DNA from: Mycobacterium sp. DL440
GTDB taxonomy: Bacteria; Actinomycetota; Actinomycetes; Mycobacteriales; Mycobacteriaceae
Reading direction: 5' to 3'
NCBI RefSeq assembly: GCF_011745145.1
Contig: NZ_CP050191.1
Coordinates: forward strand, 2,430,718-2,494,717
DNA: 64,000 bases
In this document: positions 7,951 through 19,387 of the stretch, one piece after another
How positions within the stretch are numbered: the first letter of the stretch is position 1
Layout of the letters: each line of letters starts with the position of its first letter
Program-made: the position numbers and the translations under genes
Notes under the pieces: model-generated
Database searches by the model: none
What the model saw: only the letters and a program-made list of their open reading frames with translations
Told to the model about the DNA's origin: nothing

Positions 7951-8799
7951 CTAGCTGGCGGGGATGGCCTCGTAGGATTCGGGGCGACGGTCGCGGTAGA
8001 ACTGCCATTCGTTGCGAATGGTGCGTACGAGGGACAGGTCGAGGTCGCGTATCACGATTTCCTCTGTGTCCTGCGATGCCACCTCGCCCACGTAGTTGCC
8101 ACGAGGATCCACGAAATATGAACTCCCGTAGAAGGTGACCGCATCGTCGCCGAATTCACCGGTCTCAGTGCCGATTCGGTTGTTGGCGCCCACGAAGTAC
8201 TGGTTGTTGGCGGCGGCCGCAGGTTGCTCTAATTCCCAGAGGCGGTTGGACAGGCCCGGTTTGGTGGCCGACGGGTTGAAGACCAATTCGGCACCGGCGA
8301 GCCCGAATTCGCGCCAGCCTTCCGGGAAATGGCGGTCGTAGCAGATGTATACGCCGACCTTGCCCACTGCGGTATCGAAGACCGGGTAGCCGAGATTACC
8401 GGGTTTGAAGTAGAACTTCTCCCAGAATCGGTCGACGTGCGGGATGTGATTCTTGCGGTACTTACCGAGATAGCTGCCATCGGCATCGATCACCGCCGCC
8501 GTGTTGTAGTAGACGCCCGGCATCTCCTCCTCGTACACCGGCAGGACCAATACAACACCGAGTTCCTTTGCGAGCGCCGAGAAGCGGTCGGTGAGTGGAC
8601 CCGGGACGGCTTGCGCGTACTCGTAGTACCTCGGATCTTGGGTGATGCCGAAGTAGGGCCCGTGGAAGAGTTCCTGAAAGCAGACGATCTGCGCACCGGC
8701 CGTGGCGGCCTGTCGAGTCAGATCCTCGTGCTTGGTGACCATTGACTCCTCGTCTCCGGTCCAGGCCACCTGGGTAATGGCTGCCTTTATCGTGGTCAT
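7951..8799 (-). CDS. Nitrilase-superfamily amidohydrolase (beta-ureidopropionase / N-carbamoyl amino acid hydrolase-like)
   Basis: A 282-residue carbon-nitrogen hydrolase. The Glu-Lys-Cys triad is visible: Glu43 in FQELFHGPYFG, Lys116 in KYRKNHIPHV, and Cys153 in YICYDRHFPEGWREFG. The last segment is close to beta-ureidopropionases and N-carbamoyl-amino-acid amidohydrolases, which remove the carbamoyl group as CO2 and NH3. The NCS1 transporter and LLM oxidoreductase in the same operon support an N-carbamoyl substrate from hydantoin or dihydropyrimidine breakdown. ATG 8799 is chosen over TTG 8823 because GAGAGG lies about ten bases before it and it begins the family-like strand MTTIKAAITQ. Confidence 0.9.
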   Translation of the reverse strand: MTTIKAAITQVAWTGDEESMVTKHEDLTRQAATAGAQIVCFQELFHGPYFGITQDPRYYEYAQAVPGPLTDRFSALAKELGVVLVLPVYEEEMPGVYYNTAAVIDADGSYLGKYRKNHIPHVDRFWEKFYFKPGNLGYPVFDTAVGKVGVYICYDRHFPEGWREFGLAGAELVFNPSATKPGLSNRLWELEQPAAAANNQYFVGANNRIGTETGEFGDDAVTFYGSSYFVDPRGNYVGEVASQDTEEIVIRDLDLSLVRTIRNEWQFYRDRRPESYEAIPAS

Positions 8800-8843
8800 G
8801 AGGTCTTTTCCTCTCTCGTTCAATGATTTTGGGGTGGCGTCGG

Positions 8844-9863
8844 TTAGGTGAGGATGACGTCGCCGGGGCAGTTGATCGTGGGGATGATCGATTGGCCGTA
8901 CTCGGCCAGGGTGTGGTCTTGGCCGTCGTGTTGGAGATAGACCGCGAACTGGTCGACGCCGAGCTTCTGTAATTCCTGCAATTTGGCAACGTGCGCTGCG
9001 GCGGGTCCAAGGATGCAGAAGCGGTCAACGATCTCGTCGGGCACGAAGTCCGAGTGCGAGCTGCCCGCGCGTCCGTGTGCGTTGTAGTCGTATCCGTGGC
9101 GACCTTTGATGTAGTCGGTGAGCGATTGGGGCACCGCGCCGCTGCTGCCGTACTTGGCGACGATGTCGGCGACGTGGTTGCCCACCATTCCGCCGAACCA
9201 ACGGCATTGGTCGCGTTGGTGGTCGAGGTCGTCACCGATATAGGCCGGTGCACCGACGCAGACCTTGATGTCATCGGGGTTGCGTCCGGCGTCGGCCGCC
9301 GCGTTCTTGACTCGTTCGATCATCCACTTGGTGATGTCGGGATCAGCCAGCTGCAGCAGGAATCCGTCGGCGACCTGTCCACACAGCTCAAGCGCCTTCG
9401 GGCCGTAGGCGCCGACGTAAACGTCCAGAGTGGACTTCGAGGCCCAGGGCAGGCGCACGGTGGAACCGTTGATCTCGGTGGGGCGCCCGTTGGCCAGGTC
9501 GGAGATCACCTTGACCGCCGATCTCAAAGTGTCCAGCGTGGAGGGCTTTCCGGACAGCGTCCGCATGGCGCTGTCACCGCGGCCGATCGAGCACACAGTG
9601 CGGTTGCCGAACATCGAGTTCAGCGTCGCGTAGGTCGAGGCGGTTACCGTGACGTCGCGGCTGAGCGGGTTGGTGACCATGGGGCCGACGACCACTTTGC
9701 GAGTGGCCGCCAGAATCTGACCGTGGATGACGTAGGGCTCCTGCCACAGCATGTGCGAGTCGAACGTCCAGACGTAGTCGAATCCCCGATTCTCTGCGGC
9801 GACCGCCAACTCCACCACGCGTGAGGCAGGTGGATCTGGTTGCAGCACGATGCCGAAGTCCAT
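8844..9863 (-). CDS. LLM-class flavin oxidoreductase (TIGR03842-type)
   Basis: A 339-residue luciferase-like TIM-barrel oxidoreductase, probably using F420 in this organism. It opens with the barrel strand MDFGIVLQPDPPASRVVELA and carries RGFDYVWTFDSHMLW, the cofactor-site segment GPMVTNPLSRD and the loop GRGDSAMRTLSGKPS. Sequence type and company match the TIGR03842 group that, as I recall, travels with dihydropyrimidinase and hydantoin genes; its chemistry there is unproven. It is the first complete gene of the operon, 44 bases before the amidohydrolase gene, and divergent from the pucR-type regulator. Confidence 0.87.
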   Translation of the reverse strand: MDFGIVLQPDPPASRVVELAVAAENRGFDYVWTFDSHMLWQEPYVIHGQILAATRKVVVGPMVTNPLSRDVTVTASTYATLNSMFGNRTVCSIGRGDSAMRTLSGKPSTLDTLRSAVKVISDLANGRPTEINGSTVRLPWASKSTLDVYVGAYGPKALELCGQVADGFLLQLADPDITKWMIERVKNAAADAGRNPDDIKVCVGAPAYIGDDLDHQRDQCRWFGGMVGNHVADIVAKYGSSGAVPQSLTDYIKGRHGYDYNAHGRAGSSHSDFVPDEIVDRFCILGPAAAHVAKLQELQKLGVDQFAVYLQHDGQDHTLAEYGQSIIPTINCPGDVILT

Positions 9864-9893
9864 TGGTAGACCTTTCTTTGTTCGACGGCGTGA

Positions 9894-9974
9894 CTAGATG
9901 AGGTACTGGCTGAGGCCGCGCTTGACGTGACCGGCGACCCTGAAGCCCTCCGGCGCGTCGCTCTCGTGGTGCTA
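9894..9974 (-). pseudogene. Stop-bounded coding remnant upstream of the LLM gene
   Basis: On the minus strand, 25 codons lie between two stops (9974-9972 and 9896-9894) and encode HHESDAPEGFRVAGHV then KRGLSQYLI. Third positions are GC-rich and the peptide reads like a real C-terminus, but no start codon is available. It lies in the same strand and place where related operons carry a dihydropyrimidinase/hydantoinase gene, so it may be the last piece of a deleted gene. The assignment is inference. Confidence 0.35.
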
Positions 9975-10044
9975 CCGAACGCTCACGACTGTGGCCGCGG
10001 TCACAACGAACTTATGTGCCGAACCGGCATTGAACCAGCACGCT

Positions 10045-10075
10045 GTGCACCGAAAATTCGTACTTTTCGTGTGCA
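10045..10075. promoter_or_regulatory. Inverted repeat, candidate PucR-type operator
   Basis: CGAAAA (10051-10056) and TTTTCG (10064-10069) form a perfect dyad around seven bases. It is extended outward by GTGCAC (10045-10050) and GTGTGCA (10069-10075). It is the only AT-rich dyad in the gap between the divergent LLM operon and the regulator gene. Confidence 0.5.
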
Positions 10076-10111
10076 TGTGCACACCCGGGCCGTAGACGGC
10101 GGCGCTGCCCC

Positions 10112-11350
10112 GTGACTACGGTGACCGTCGTGCGCAAAGCTCGCGAAACCGATCAGTGGTCGCGCATCCGTTGGATGGAGCTGATCGACCAGGTGACCGC
10201 CAATCGCGAGCGACTGGTCGATGCATATATGGCGCAGATCGACGAGGGGCGTCGGTTCTACGAATCGCGCGTGGACACCGCCGATCTGCGCGAGAGTGCG
10301 CGGACGGCGTTCACGATGCTGCTCAGGCAACTTGCCGGCGCACCGATCAGCGAGGAGGACCGCCGCGTCACCCGTGAACTCGGGGTGCGGCGTGCCCGCC
10401 AGGGCGTGCAGTCGAGGAAGCTCACCGCAGCGATCCACCGTGACTTCTCGGTGCTGTGGTCGGCGTTCCTGGAGCTGTCCGAAGACGACGATGCCGCGGT
10501 GCTGACGCACCACACGGAAGACATGTGGCGCGTGGTCGACGGTTTCGCAGGAAGCATCCACGCGGCGTACTTCGACGAAGTGATTGCGATTGCGCAGGAA
10601 CGGTCGTTCAGCGTGCAATCGCTGCTGGCGCAGTTGATCACCGACGAGTATCCGTCGTTGACCTTCATCGCCCGGGCCGGACAGGCGCTATCTATCCGCG
10701 AGACCGACGGCATCTGGGTCGCCGCCGCCTTGGTCGCCGAGGGGGCGCCGCTGCAGCAGTTCGCCGAGCGTCTGCGTCGTCGTGGCCGGTCGGCCTACAC
10801 CTATGTGATGGGGGAGTGCATCTTGGTGGTGTGGGTGGCCGGTGTTGCCGCCTCCGGGCTGGTAGGCGTGCTCGACGGATTCGCGTCGAGTCCCGACCGC
10901 GCCGACCTTCAATCGGTCCGATGCGGCGTTTCGCCGTTGTACCTGGGGGTCGCGCAGTTGCGCTCGGCCGCCGAGATCGCCTGCGAGATCGCCTTGGCCA
11001 TGCATCCCGAACACGCTGGGCCCACGACCATCGCGGACGTCTGGCCGCTGGTCGCCGGAGCCGCCCTCCAGAGCCGTTTGCCGGCCCTGGAGGAGTCGAT
11101 ACGGGGGCCGTTGCGTGATTGTCGGCCCGCCGAGTTGGCAGCGTTGATGGAGACGATCAGGGTTTTTTCGCAAAACGGCGATGCGAGTGCGACTGCGGCC
11201 CAATTGTTTTGCCACCGCAACACGGTGATGAAACGGCTACGCCGACTGAAGGAACTCACGGGACTGGACATGACCGTGCCCAAGGACTCGGCGCGAGTGC
11301 TGGTGGTTCTGGCGTCCGAGTTGGCGGCAGTTGGGGCCCATCCCGAATAA
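10112..11350 (+). CDS. PucR/CdaR-type transcriptional regulator
   Basis: A 412-residue regulator. The N-terminal half is a helical sensor resembling the RsbR/PucR N-terminal domain (RWMELIDQVTANRERLVDAY, then RRARQGVQSRKLTAAIHRDF). The middle is a degenerate GGDEF-like CdaR domain. The C-terminus is the family's helix-turn-helix (HTH_30): NGDASATAAQLFCHRNTVM then KRLRRLKELTGLD. Regulators of this type control purine, allantoin or hydantoin degradation and respond to pathway metabolites. It is divergent from the LLM-amidohydrolase-permease operon, so that operon is its likely target. GTG 10112 has no clear ribosome site; other GTG codons follow within 20 bases. Confidence 0.87.
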   Translation: MTTVTVVRKARETDQWSRIRWMELIDQVTANRERLVDAYMAQIDEGRRFYESRVDTADLRESARTAFTMLLRQLAGAPISEEDRRVTRELGVRRARQGVQSRKLTAAIHRDFSVLWSAFLELSEDDDAAVLTHHTEDMWRVVDGFAGSIHAAYFDEVIAIAQERSFSVQSLLAQLITDEYPSLTFIARAGQALSIRETDGIWVAAALVAEGAPLQQFAERLRRRGRSAYTYVMGECILVVWVAGVAASGLVGVLDGFASSPDRADLQSVRCGVSPLYLGVAQLRSAAEIACEIALAMHPEHAGPTTIADVWPLVAGAALQSRLPALEESIRGPLRDCRPAELAALMETIRVFSQNGDASATAAQLFCHRNTVMKRLRRLKELTGLDMTVPKDSARVLVVLASELAAVGAHPE

Positions 11351-11363
11351 TGCTGCGGTGCCC

Positions 11364-12209
11364 ATGCTGCCCCTTGCTGACATCCTGTCCACGCTCGACC
11401 TCGTGGAGTCGGGTGACGGCATCTTCGTCGCTGAACAGCGGGACAACGCCACCCACCACATCGTGGGTGGGCATCTCACTGCCCAGGCGCTGATGGCGGC
11501 CGGCCGCACGGTCCCTGGCCGACTGCCGCACAGCCTGCATGTTTATCTGCTGCGGGCCGGCGACGCCCGGTATCCGGTGCAGATGGAGGTGGGCGTCCTG
11601 CGCGACGGCGGCTCGCTGTCCACGCGTCAGGTCACCGCCCGCCAGGGGGGAGAGATATTGCTGGAGGCGATGATCTCGTTCAGCGTCCCGATGGATGCCG
11701 CGGACTACCATCGACGCGCGCCCGAGGTGCCCGGTCCCGAGACTCTTCCCGGGGTCGAGGAGCAGTTGCAGGCGTTCGCCGATGAGGCCGACGGGTTCTG
11801 GGTGCGCCCACAGTGGATCGAGCGACGCTACATCGACCCGCCTCCACGGCTGGCGATCGAGATGGCGGAGCCGCCGGAGCGCACCCGGATGTGGTGGCGT
11901 CCCGCCGGACCCGTGACCGACGATCCGATCATCAACAGTGCTCTGCTGACCTACTTCGCGGGTACCGCCCTGCTCGACACCACAGTGACCATGCGGCGTG
12001 CCACCCATGTGACCACGTTCTCGGCGTTGATCGACATGGCGATCTGGTTCCACCGCCCCGCGGATCTGACGGATTGGGTGTTGTCGGACCAGGTTTCACC
12101 CAGCGGCATCAACGGGAGAGGCCTGGCCAGCGCCACGCTGTACAACCGCGCCGGTCAACTGGTGTGCTCGACGACCCAGGAGATGTACTTCGGCCGCCGC
12201 CGCGACTGA
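11364..12209 (+). CDS. Acyl-CoA thioesterase II (TesB-like)
   Basis: A 281-residue double hot-dog thioesterase that splits acyl-CoA into fatty acid and CoA. The first hot-dog includes HHIVGGHLTAQALMAAGRTV and HSLHVYLLRAGD. The second ends with the TesB signature region THVTTFSALIDMAIWFHRP, DWVLSDQVSPSGINGRGLAS, where the Asp of the catalytic Asp-Gln-Ser/Thr set is expected. It follows the PucR gene by 13 bases on the same strand. ATG 11364 is chosen; GTG 11358 is an equally possible start. No ribosome site is obvious, so translation may be coupled to the upstream gene. A link to hydantoin use is not evident. Confidence 0.87.
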   Translation: MLPLADILSTLDLVESGDGIFVAEQRDNATHHIVGGHLTAQALMAAGRTVPGRLPHSLHVYLLRAGDARYPVQMEVGVLRDGGSLSTRQVTARQGGEILLEAMISFSVPMDAADYHRRAPEVPGPETLPGVEEQLQAFADEADGFWVRPQWIERRYIDPPPRLAIEMAEPPERTRMWWRPAGPVTDDPIINSALLTYFAGTALLDTTVTMRRATHVTTFSALIDMAIWFHRPADLTDWVLSDQVSPSGINGRGLASATLYNRAGQLVCSTTQEMYFGRRRD

Positions 12210-12210
12210 A

Positions 12211-13749
12211 TCAACGGGTGGACTTGACCACCTGGGCGAAGTTGAACTGCCAGCGTTCGACGATGTGGAAACCCATGCTTTCGGGTACCCGATAGGCCGG
12301 AGCGCGGTCCAATCGGGGTCCGGGCTTCAGCCCTGTTCCGCTCTGTCGGCTCGGTACCGACGGGTCGCGTTCGGACACCGTCCACAAGACGGTGCAACGG
12401 CGCACCTCGTCAGCGACGCCCCAGATCCCGAGATGCGCATCCCACAACCGATTTCGTTTCCAGGCCGGGGTGCCGCGACCGGGGTCGATCAGGTCGGTGT
12501 ACGCGGCCGGGCGGGCGGCGGTGAGTGGGCGGATGGGGCCCGGTTTCCACGAGGTGGTGTTGTCGAAGATCAGGCAGTCACCGGGGGATGAGTGTGCCGA
12601 GATGACGTCTGCGACCTGGCTGAAGTCCATGCCCTCCTTGGCGTACGGGCCGCGCTGCACCATCAGGTAGTTCGGCGTCGCCGCGACGGCGAACACCGCC
12701 AATACGGCAGTGATCCACTCGCGGCTGCGAGCCACCGCGACCACACACACGGCGAGCAGCAGCGCCATCGCCGGCGTGGTGAAGCAGAGGTAGCGAGGGT
12801 AGTAAAGCGGTTGGGCAACAGCCGAATACGCCAGAAGTGCCGCGGTCGGGGCGAGAACCCACACGACGGCCATCACCACCAGTCGACGCGTGCCGTGATC
12901 GGTGGGCCGCAGCCGCCTGGCCAGCAGGGGTGCACTCAGCACAGCAGCCGCCAGTACCGCGAACGCCACACTGTGGTCGAAATACTGCCTGACCAGGACT
13001 TCGGCAACCGAATGCAGGCCCGGCGGTGAGATCCAGCCGACCTGGAAGCTCTGCGAACGACACCACAAGACGAACGGAACCACGACGACCATCGCGGCCG
13101 CCGTCACCGACACCCACCTGGTGCGGGTGCGACGACGGTTACCGACAATCGCGACAGCCACGGCGTGTGGAACCACCATCAGCACCACGAAGATGTTCAG
13201 CACGGTGGAAACCGCCAGCAGCACACCATATGACAGCCACAGCGCGGTGCGGTCGCGCCGGATGGCGAAGATGAGCAGAACTGTCAGCCACACCGCCGCC
13301 AGCGTCGACCAGGAGTACGAGCGGGCCTCGATACCTGCCCACGTGATCCTGGGCAGCATCGCGAAAAGAACTCCCGCACAGACTGATACCGTGCGGGTGC
13401 TGAACTGCCGACCGAGAACCACCACCCCGCCCGCGGCACCACCGATGGCCAGGCAGCTGGAGAACCTGGACCAGAACTCCGTTGCCGGAAAGATGGTGAA
13501 CCAGCCGTGCATCCCGAGGTAGTACAGCCCGTGCACCGCGTCGATATGGCCGATCAGGTCCCACAGCTGTGGCACCGTTCGGGTAGCGGCCGAGATGGTG
13601 GCCGCCTCGTCGAACCACAGCGATGGACGGGCGGCTCCCGCCGCGCACAGCACGACGGCAAATGCGGCCACCGCCAGGGAATCGAATCGCGTTCCTCGAA
13701 CGACGCGCCGGTCCGCGCCCTCGGCGCGCTCATTCAGCGATAGATCCAC
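12211..13749 (-). CDS. Membrane mannosyltransferase, GT39/ArnT-like (Rv1635c-like)
   Basis: A 512-residue polytopic glycosyltransferase of the GT-C fold. The conserved DE motif is in the first lumenal loop (LWFDEAATISAATRTVPQLW), about 10 hydrophobic helices follow, and a soluble C-terminal part contains YTDLIDPGRGTPAWKRNRLW. The M. tuberculosis gene in this position, Rv1635c (CapA), adds the first mannose cap to lipoarabinomannan from polyprenyl-phosphomannose. I infer a related cell-envelope mannosyl transfer, but fast growers often have differently capped LAM, so the acceptor may differ. It is convergent with tesB and separated from the stress-protein gene by 350 bases. Confidence 0.85.
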   Translation of the reverse strand: MDLSLNERAEGADRRVVRGTRFDSLAVAAFAVVLCAAGAARPSLWFDEAATISAATRTVPQLWDLIGHIDAVHGLYYLGMHGWFTIFPATEFWSRFSSCLAIGGAAGGVVVLGRQFSTRTVSVCAGVLFAMLPRITWAGIEARSYSWSTLAAVWLTVLLIFAIRRDRTALWLSYGVLLAVSTVLNIFVVLMVVPHAVAVAIVGNRRRTRTRWVSVTAAAMVVVVPFVLWCRSQSFQVGWISPPGLHSVAEVLVRQYFDHSVAFAVLAAAVLSAPLLARRLRPTDHGTRRLVVMAVVWVLAPTAALLAYSAVAQPLYYPRYLCFTTPAMALLLAVCVVAVARSREWITAVLAVFAVAATPNYLMVQRGPYAKEGMDFSQVADVISAHSSPGDCLIFDNTTSWKPGPIRPLTAARPAAYTDLIDPGRGTPAWKRNRLWDAHLGIWGVADEVRRCTVLWTVSERDPSVPSRQSGTGLKPGPRLDRAPAYRVPESMGFHIVERWQFNFAQVVKSTR

Positions 13750-14099
13750 GTCAGCGACGGTGTCACCCCCTCAAGTGATGGCAAACAATAACCTGAGGCG
13801 CTCCGACTCGCTTTCTCCGACAGCACTATTGCCGGGTGGTCAGGGGTCCAGATGAGCTGGATCACTCCGGCGGCGAATCGTCCTGGCGACAACCCGGATT
13901 TGACCGACGTCGACTACGTCACGGTCGGCACCGAATTTGCGCCTCTACGAGTTAATATCAGTGCCGATTCGCCGGACCGGGCACCAACAGTGGGTCCAGT
14001 TGTCGGCTGGCCGTGCGGGTGTCGTGATTCGCACCCCTGGTCAGCAGGCGACGGGTTACTGTCTCGGGTGGCGTTGCAACTGACAGTGGGAGGGTATTC
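13750..14099. other. Intergenic region between mannosyltransferase and universal stress protein genes
   Basis: This 350-base gap must hold divergent promoters. AT-rich patches include TTGACC (13900-13905) and TAATAT (13953-13958), but they are too far apart to pair. A GGAGGG ribosome site precedes the stress-protein ATG. An 83-codon frame spans 13852-14103 and overlaps that ATG, but its second half uses rare TTA, CTA and CGA codons and is probably not a gene. Confidence 0.5.
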
Positions 14100-14543
14100 A
14101 TGAGCGCGTATCGAACCGTGGTGGTCGGCACAGACGGATCTGATTCGTCGTTGCGTGCAGTCGACCGCGCCGGTCTGATTGCCGCCGGGTCGAATGCCAA
14201 GCTGATCGTGGCAACCGCGTACTTCCCCCAGAGCGAAGACCAGCGTGCCGCCGATGTGCTCAAGGAAGAGGGCTACAAGATGGCGGGCAATGCGCCGATC
14301 TACGCCATCCTCCGCGAGGCGACAGACCGTGCGAAGGCCGCCGGCGCCACCGACATCGAGGAGCGGCCGGTTGTCGGCGCTCCGGTCGATGCGCTGGTCG
14401 AGCTCGCCGAGGACGTTCAGGCGGATCTGCTGGTGGTCGGCAACGTCGGCCTGAGCACGATTGCCGGCCGTCTGCTGGGCTCGGTGCCCGCGAACGTGGC
14501 ACGCCGGTCCAAGACCGACGTGCTCATCGTCCACACCAGCTGA
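14100..14543 (+). CDS. Universal stress protein (Rv1636-like)
   Basis: A 147-residue single-domain USP. It opens with YRTVVVGTDGSDSSLRAVDR and has the nucleotide-binding pattern G-x2-G-x9-G-S in GNVGLSTIAGRLLGSVP (residues about 119-135). The M. tuberculosis and M. smegmatis orthologues in this place bind cAMP with high abundance and affinity and may buffer the nucleotide; I infer the same here. The ribosome site is GGAGGG. A class III cyclase lies elsewhere in this window, but no direct link can be shown. Confidence 0.92.
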   Translation: MSAYRTVVVGTDGSDSSLRAVDRAGLIAAGSNAKLIVATAYFPQSEDQRAADVLKEEGYKMAGNAPIYAILREATDRAKAAGATDIEERPVVGAPVDALVELAEDVQADLLVVGNVGLSTIAGRLLGSVPANVARRSKTDVLIVHTS

Positions 14544-14558
14544 GCTACCGGCTGACGA

Positions 14559-15242
14559 CTACCAACCGCGCTCGCGCCACTCCTCGAGATGGGGACGTTC
14601 GGCGCCGAGCGTGGTGTCGTCTCCGTGGCCGGGGTACACCACTGTGCGGTCGTCGTAGACGTCGAACACCTTGGCGCCGACATCACCCAGTAGCCGCTCG
14701 AAGTCGCCGGGCTGCCAGGTTTTGCCGACTCCGCCGGGAAACAGGCAGTCGCCGGTGAACAGGTGGGTCACCCCGTCGGCCCCACTGAGCGCCAGGGCGA
14801 CCGACCCCTCGGTGTGACCCTGCAGGTGGATCACGTCGAACTTCAGTTCGCCGACCGTGATGGTGTCGCCGTCGGCCAGGATCCGGTCGGGCGTCACCGG
14901 CAGTGGCTCGGCGTCCAGGGAGTGTGCGGCCGTCGGCGCCCCGGTGACCTCTGCCACAGCTTCCAGCGCCTGCCAGTGGTCGAAGTGTTGGTGGCTGGTG
15001 ACGATCAGGGACAGCTCGGGTGCCTGCTGCTTGATCACATCCAGCAGCACCTCAGCGTCGTTTGCGGCGTCGATCAGCAGTGTTTCACCGGTGGATGTGC
15101 AGGTCACGAGGTAGGCGTTGTTGTCCATGGGGCCCACGGACACCTTGATTATCGAGGCGTTCGGCAGGGCGCGCCGGGCGGCGGTCCCCGGCTCCTGGTG
15201 ACCGGTGTAGGTGTCGTCAACCGCGATGTGAGGGCTGGTCAT
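14559..15242 (-). CDS. Metallo-beta-lactamase-fold hydrolase (glyoxalase II-like, Rv1637c-like)
   Basis: A 227-residue MBL-fold enzyme. The metal motif HxHxDH is seen in TSHQHFDHWQAL. Further ligands appear in QGHTEGSVALAL, TGDCLFPGGVG (the bridging Asp) and the final histidine in YPGHGDDTTLG. The family includes glyoxalase II-type thioesterases; the substrate here is unproven. ATG 15242 (MTSPHIAVDDTYT) is chosen because upstream in-frame sequence overlaps the uvrA promoter and looks non-coding. The gene is convergent with the stress-protein gene and divergent from uvrA. Confidence 0.88.
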   Translation of the reverse strand: MTSPHIAVDDTYTGHQEPGTAARRALPNASIIKVSVGPMDNNAYLVTCTSTGETLLIDAANDAEVLLDVIKQQAPELSLIVTSHQHFDHWQALEAVAEVTGAPTAAHSLDAEPLPVTPDRILADGDTITVGELKFDVIHLQGHTEGSVALALSGADGVTHLFTGDCLFPGGVGKTWQPGDFERLLGDVGAKVFDVYDDRTVVYPGHGDDTTLGAERPHLEEWRERGW

Positions 15243-15260
15243 AGCGCCACCGTATCCGGC

Positions 15261-15283
15261 TTGTCGGTGGGCGCACATAGCAT
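15261..15283 (+). promoter_or_regulatory. PafBC-type DNA-damage promoter of uvrA
   Basis: TTGTCGGTG (15261-15269), eight bases (15270-15277), then TAGCAT (15278-15283): a full match to TTGTCRGTG-N8-TANNNT. The start would be near 15290, leaving a leader of about 25 bases with the ribosome site GGAAAGGAAAC before GTG 15316. Confidence 0.87.
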
Positions 15284-15315
15284 GGGCGTGAAGTCTGTCG
15301 TGGGAAAGGAAACGC

Positions 15316-18210
<2,895 letters not shown>

Positions 18211-18214
18211 CGGT

Positions 18215-19384
18215 TCAGCGCTTCGACAGGGGCGAGGGGAACCGGGGATTGGCGCGTGCGCCGGCCAGCCACTCGGTCAGCGCATCAGCGCGCTGTTGCA
18301 GTGCGCGCGTGCCGTCGCGGCCGATGTCTTCCAACAGGTGCACCTGGATGCGGCCGTCAGCGTGCTGACCCCAGCCGCCGACGATCCGGCCGTCCCACCA
18401 TGCCGTGGGCCCGCCGTTGCCGTTGGTGTCGAAGACCTGGCTGCGATGAGCACCGAGGTACCAGTCGCGGTCGAACCAGCCCATCGTGGTGACGTCCAGG
18501 CCCGGGAGTAGCGCCGCCCACGGCTCGGCGTCCGGTTCGATGTCGAGGTCGTCGGGCAGGACGTAACCGGGGGTGCCGGCTGCCCCCTCCAGGCCGACCT
18601 CGACTGCGCCGATATCGCGCAGGGCGTGACGGGCCCAGGTCAGGGTGTTGCCGAACCACCATTTGATGTCCGTGACCGTGGCCGGGCCGAATGTCTGCAA
18701 CCAGGTGCGCACCAGCTCGGCCCGGGCATGGTCCGGCTCGACTGTCGGCGCCGGTGTGCCGAGCCAGTCGGAGGTGACCGTCCACCGCGGCCGCGAGTTG
18801 GTCCAGCCGCTGTCGTTCGGGCCTCGGACGATCTCGCCGCGCACCCCGAGCACCGTCAAAACCCTTGGGGAGAGTGGAGTTTCACCGCCCCACCGCTTTC
18901 CTGGTGCCGGGTCGAAAGTGCCGGCGAGTTCGGGCACTGCGGTGCGCAGTTGCGCAGCAGCGGTAGGCCCGTGCTCGCGCAGATGGGCCAGGACGGCCTG
19001 GCATGCGGTGGCGAGCCACTGGGCGCCGTCAGCGGCCACCCCGGCCTTCTCCACATCGCCGACGAGTTTGCGGTGCTCGTTGCCGGCCACCCGGTCACTG
19101 GCCCCGGCCTGCACCAGCGGCAGGTCCTCGGCTCGGACGACCCACAGCGTGCGGCGCATCGCAAGGTGTTTGAGCACCGTGCGCCGCGCATACAGCTCCT
19201 GGTCCAGATTGTCGGTGGCGAAATCGGGTAGCCGCGACCACAGGGACAGGTAGGGCGTTGAGGGATCAGTCGCGTGCAGCCCGACGAAGGCGCCAACGGT
19301 GGCGGCGACGGAGGATGCCGGACGGCTCAGGAAGTGACGCCGGGCCAGCCGGGCCCGGCGCTCGGCAATGGTGAAGGTGCGCAC
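18215..19384 (-). CDS. Winged-helix DNA-binding protein of the HTH_42 (AlkZ/YcaQ) superfamily
   Basis: A 389-residue protein related to AlkZ-type DNA glycosylases, which are built from three tandem winged helices. It opens with ERRARLARRHFLSRP and GAFVGLHATDPSTPYLSLWS, and later has ELVRTWLQTFGPATVTDIKW and DIKWWFGNTL, typical of the superfamily. In AlkZ the catalytic motif is QxQ or QxD; the matching place here reads HATD (residues 37-40), so glycosylase activity is uncertain. Location beside uvrA, convergent and four bases apart, is suggestive of DNA repair but not proof. It shares a transcript with the small protein gene upstream. Confidence 0.8.
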   Translation of the reverse strand: MRTFTIAERRARLARRHFLSRPASSVAATVGAFVGLHATDPSTPYLSLWSRLPDFATDNLDQELYARRTVLKHLAMRRTLWVVRAEDLPLVQAGASDRVAGNEHRKLVGDVEKAGVAADGAQWLATACQAVLAHLREHGPTAAAQLRTAVPELAGTFDPAPGKRWGGETPLSPRVLTVLGVRGEIVRGPNDSGWTNSRPRWTVTSDWLGTPAPTVEPDHARAELVRTWLQTFGPATVTDIKWWFGNTLTWARHALRDIGAVEVGLEGAAGTPGYVLPDDLDIEPDAEPWAALLPGLDVTTMGWFDRDWYLGAHRSQVFDTNGNGGPTAWWDGRIVGGWGQHADGRIQVHLLEDIGRDGTRALQQRADALTEWLAGARANPRFPSPLSKR

Positions 19385-19387
19385 GAA

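Noticed and set aside
13852..14103. 83-codon frame ending in ATGA overlap with the universal stress protein gene
   Set aside because: Has an AGGGG upstream and a coupling-like overlap, but rare TTA, CTA and CGA codons and no resemblance to any protein; kept as intergenic.
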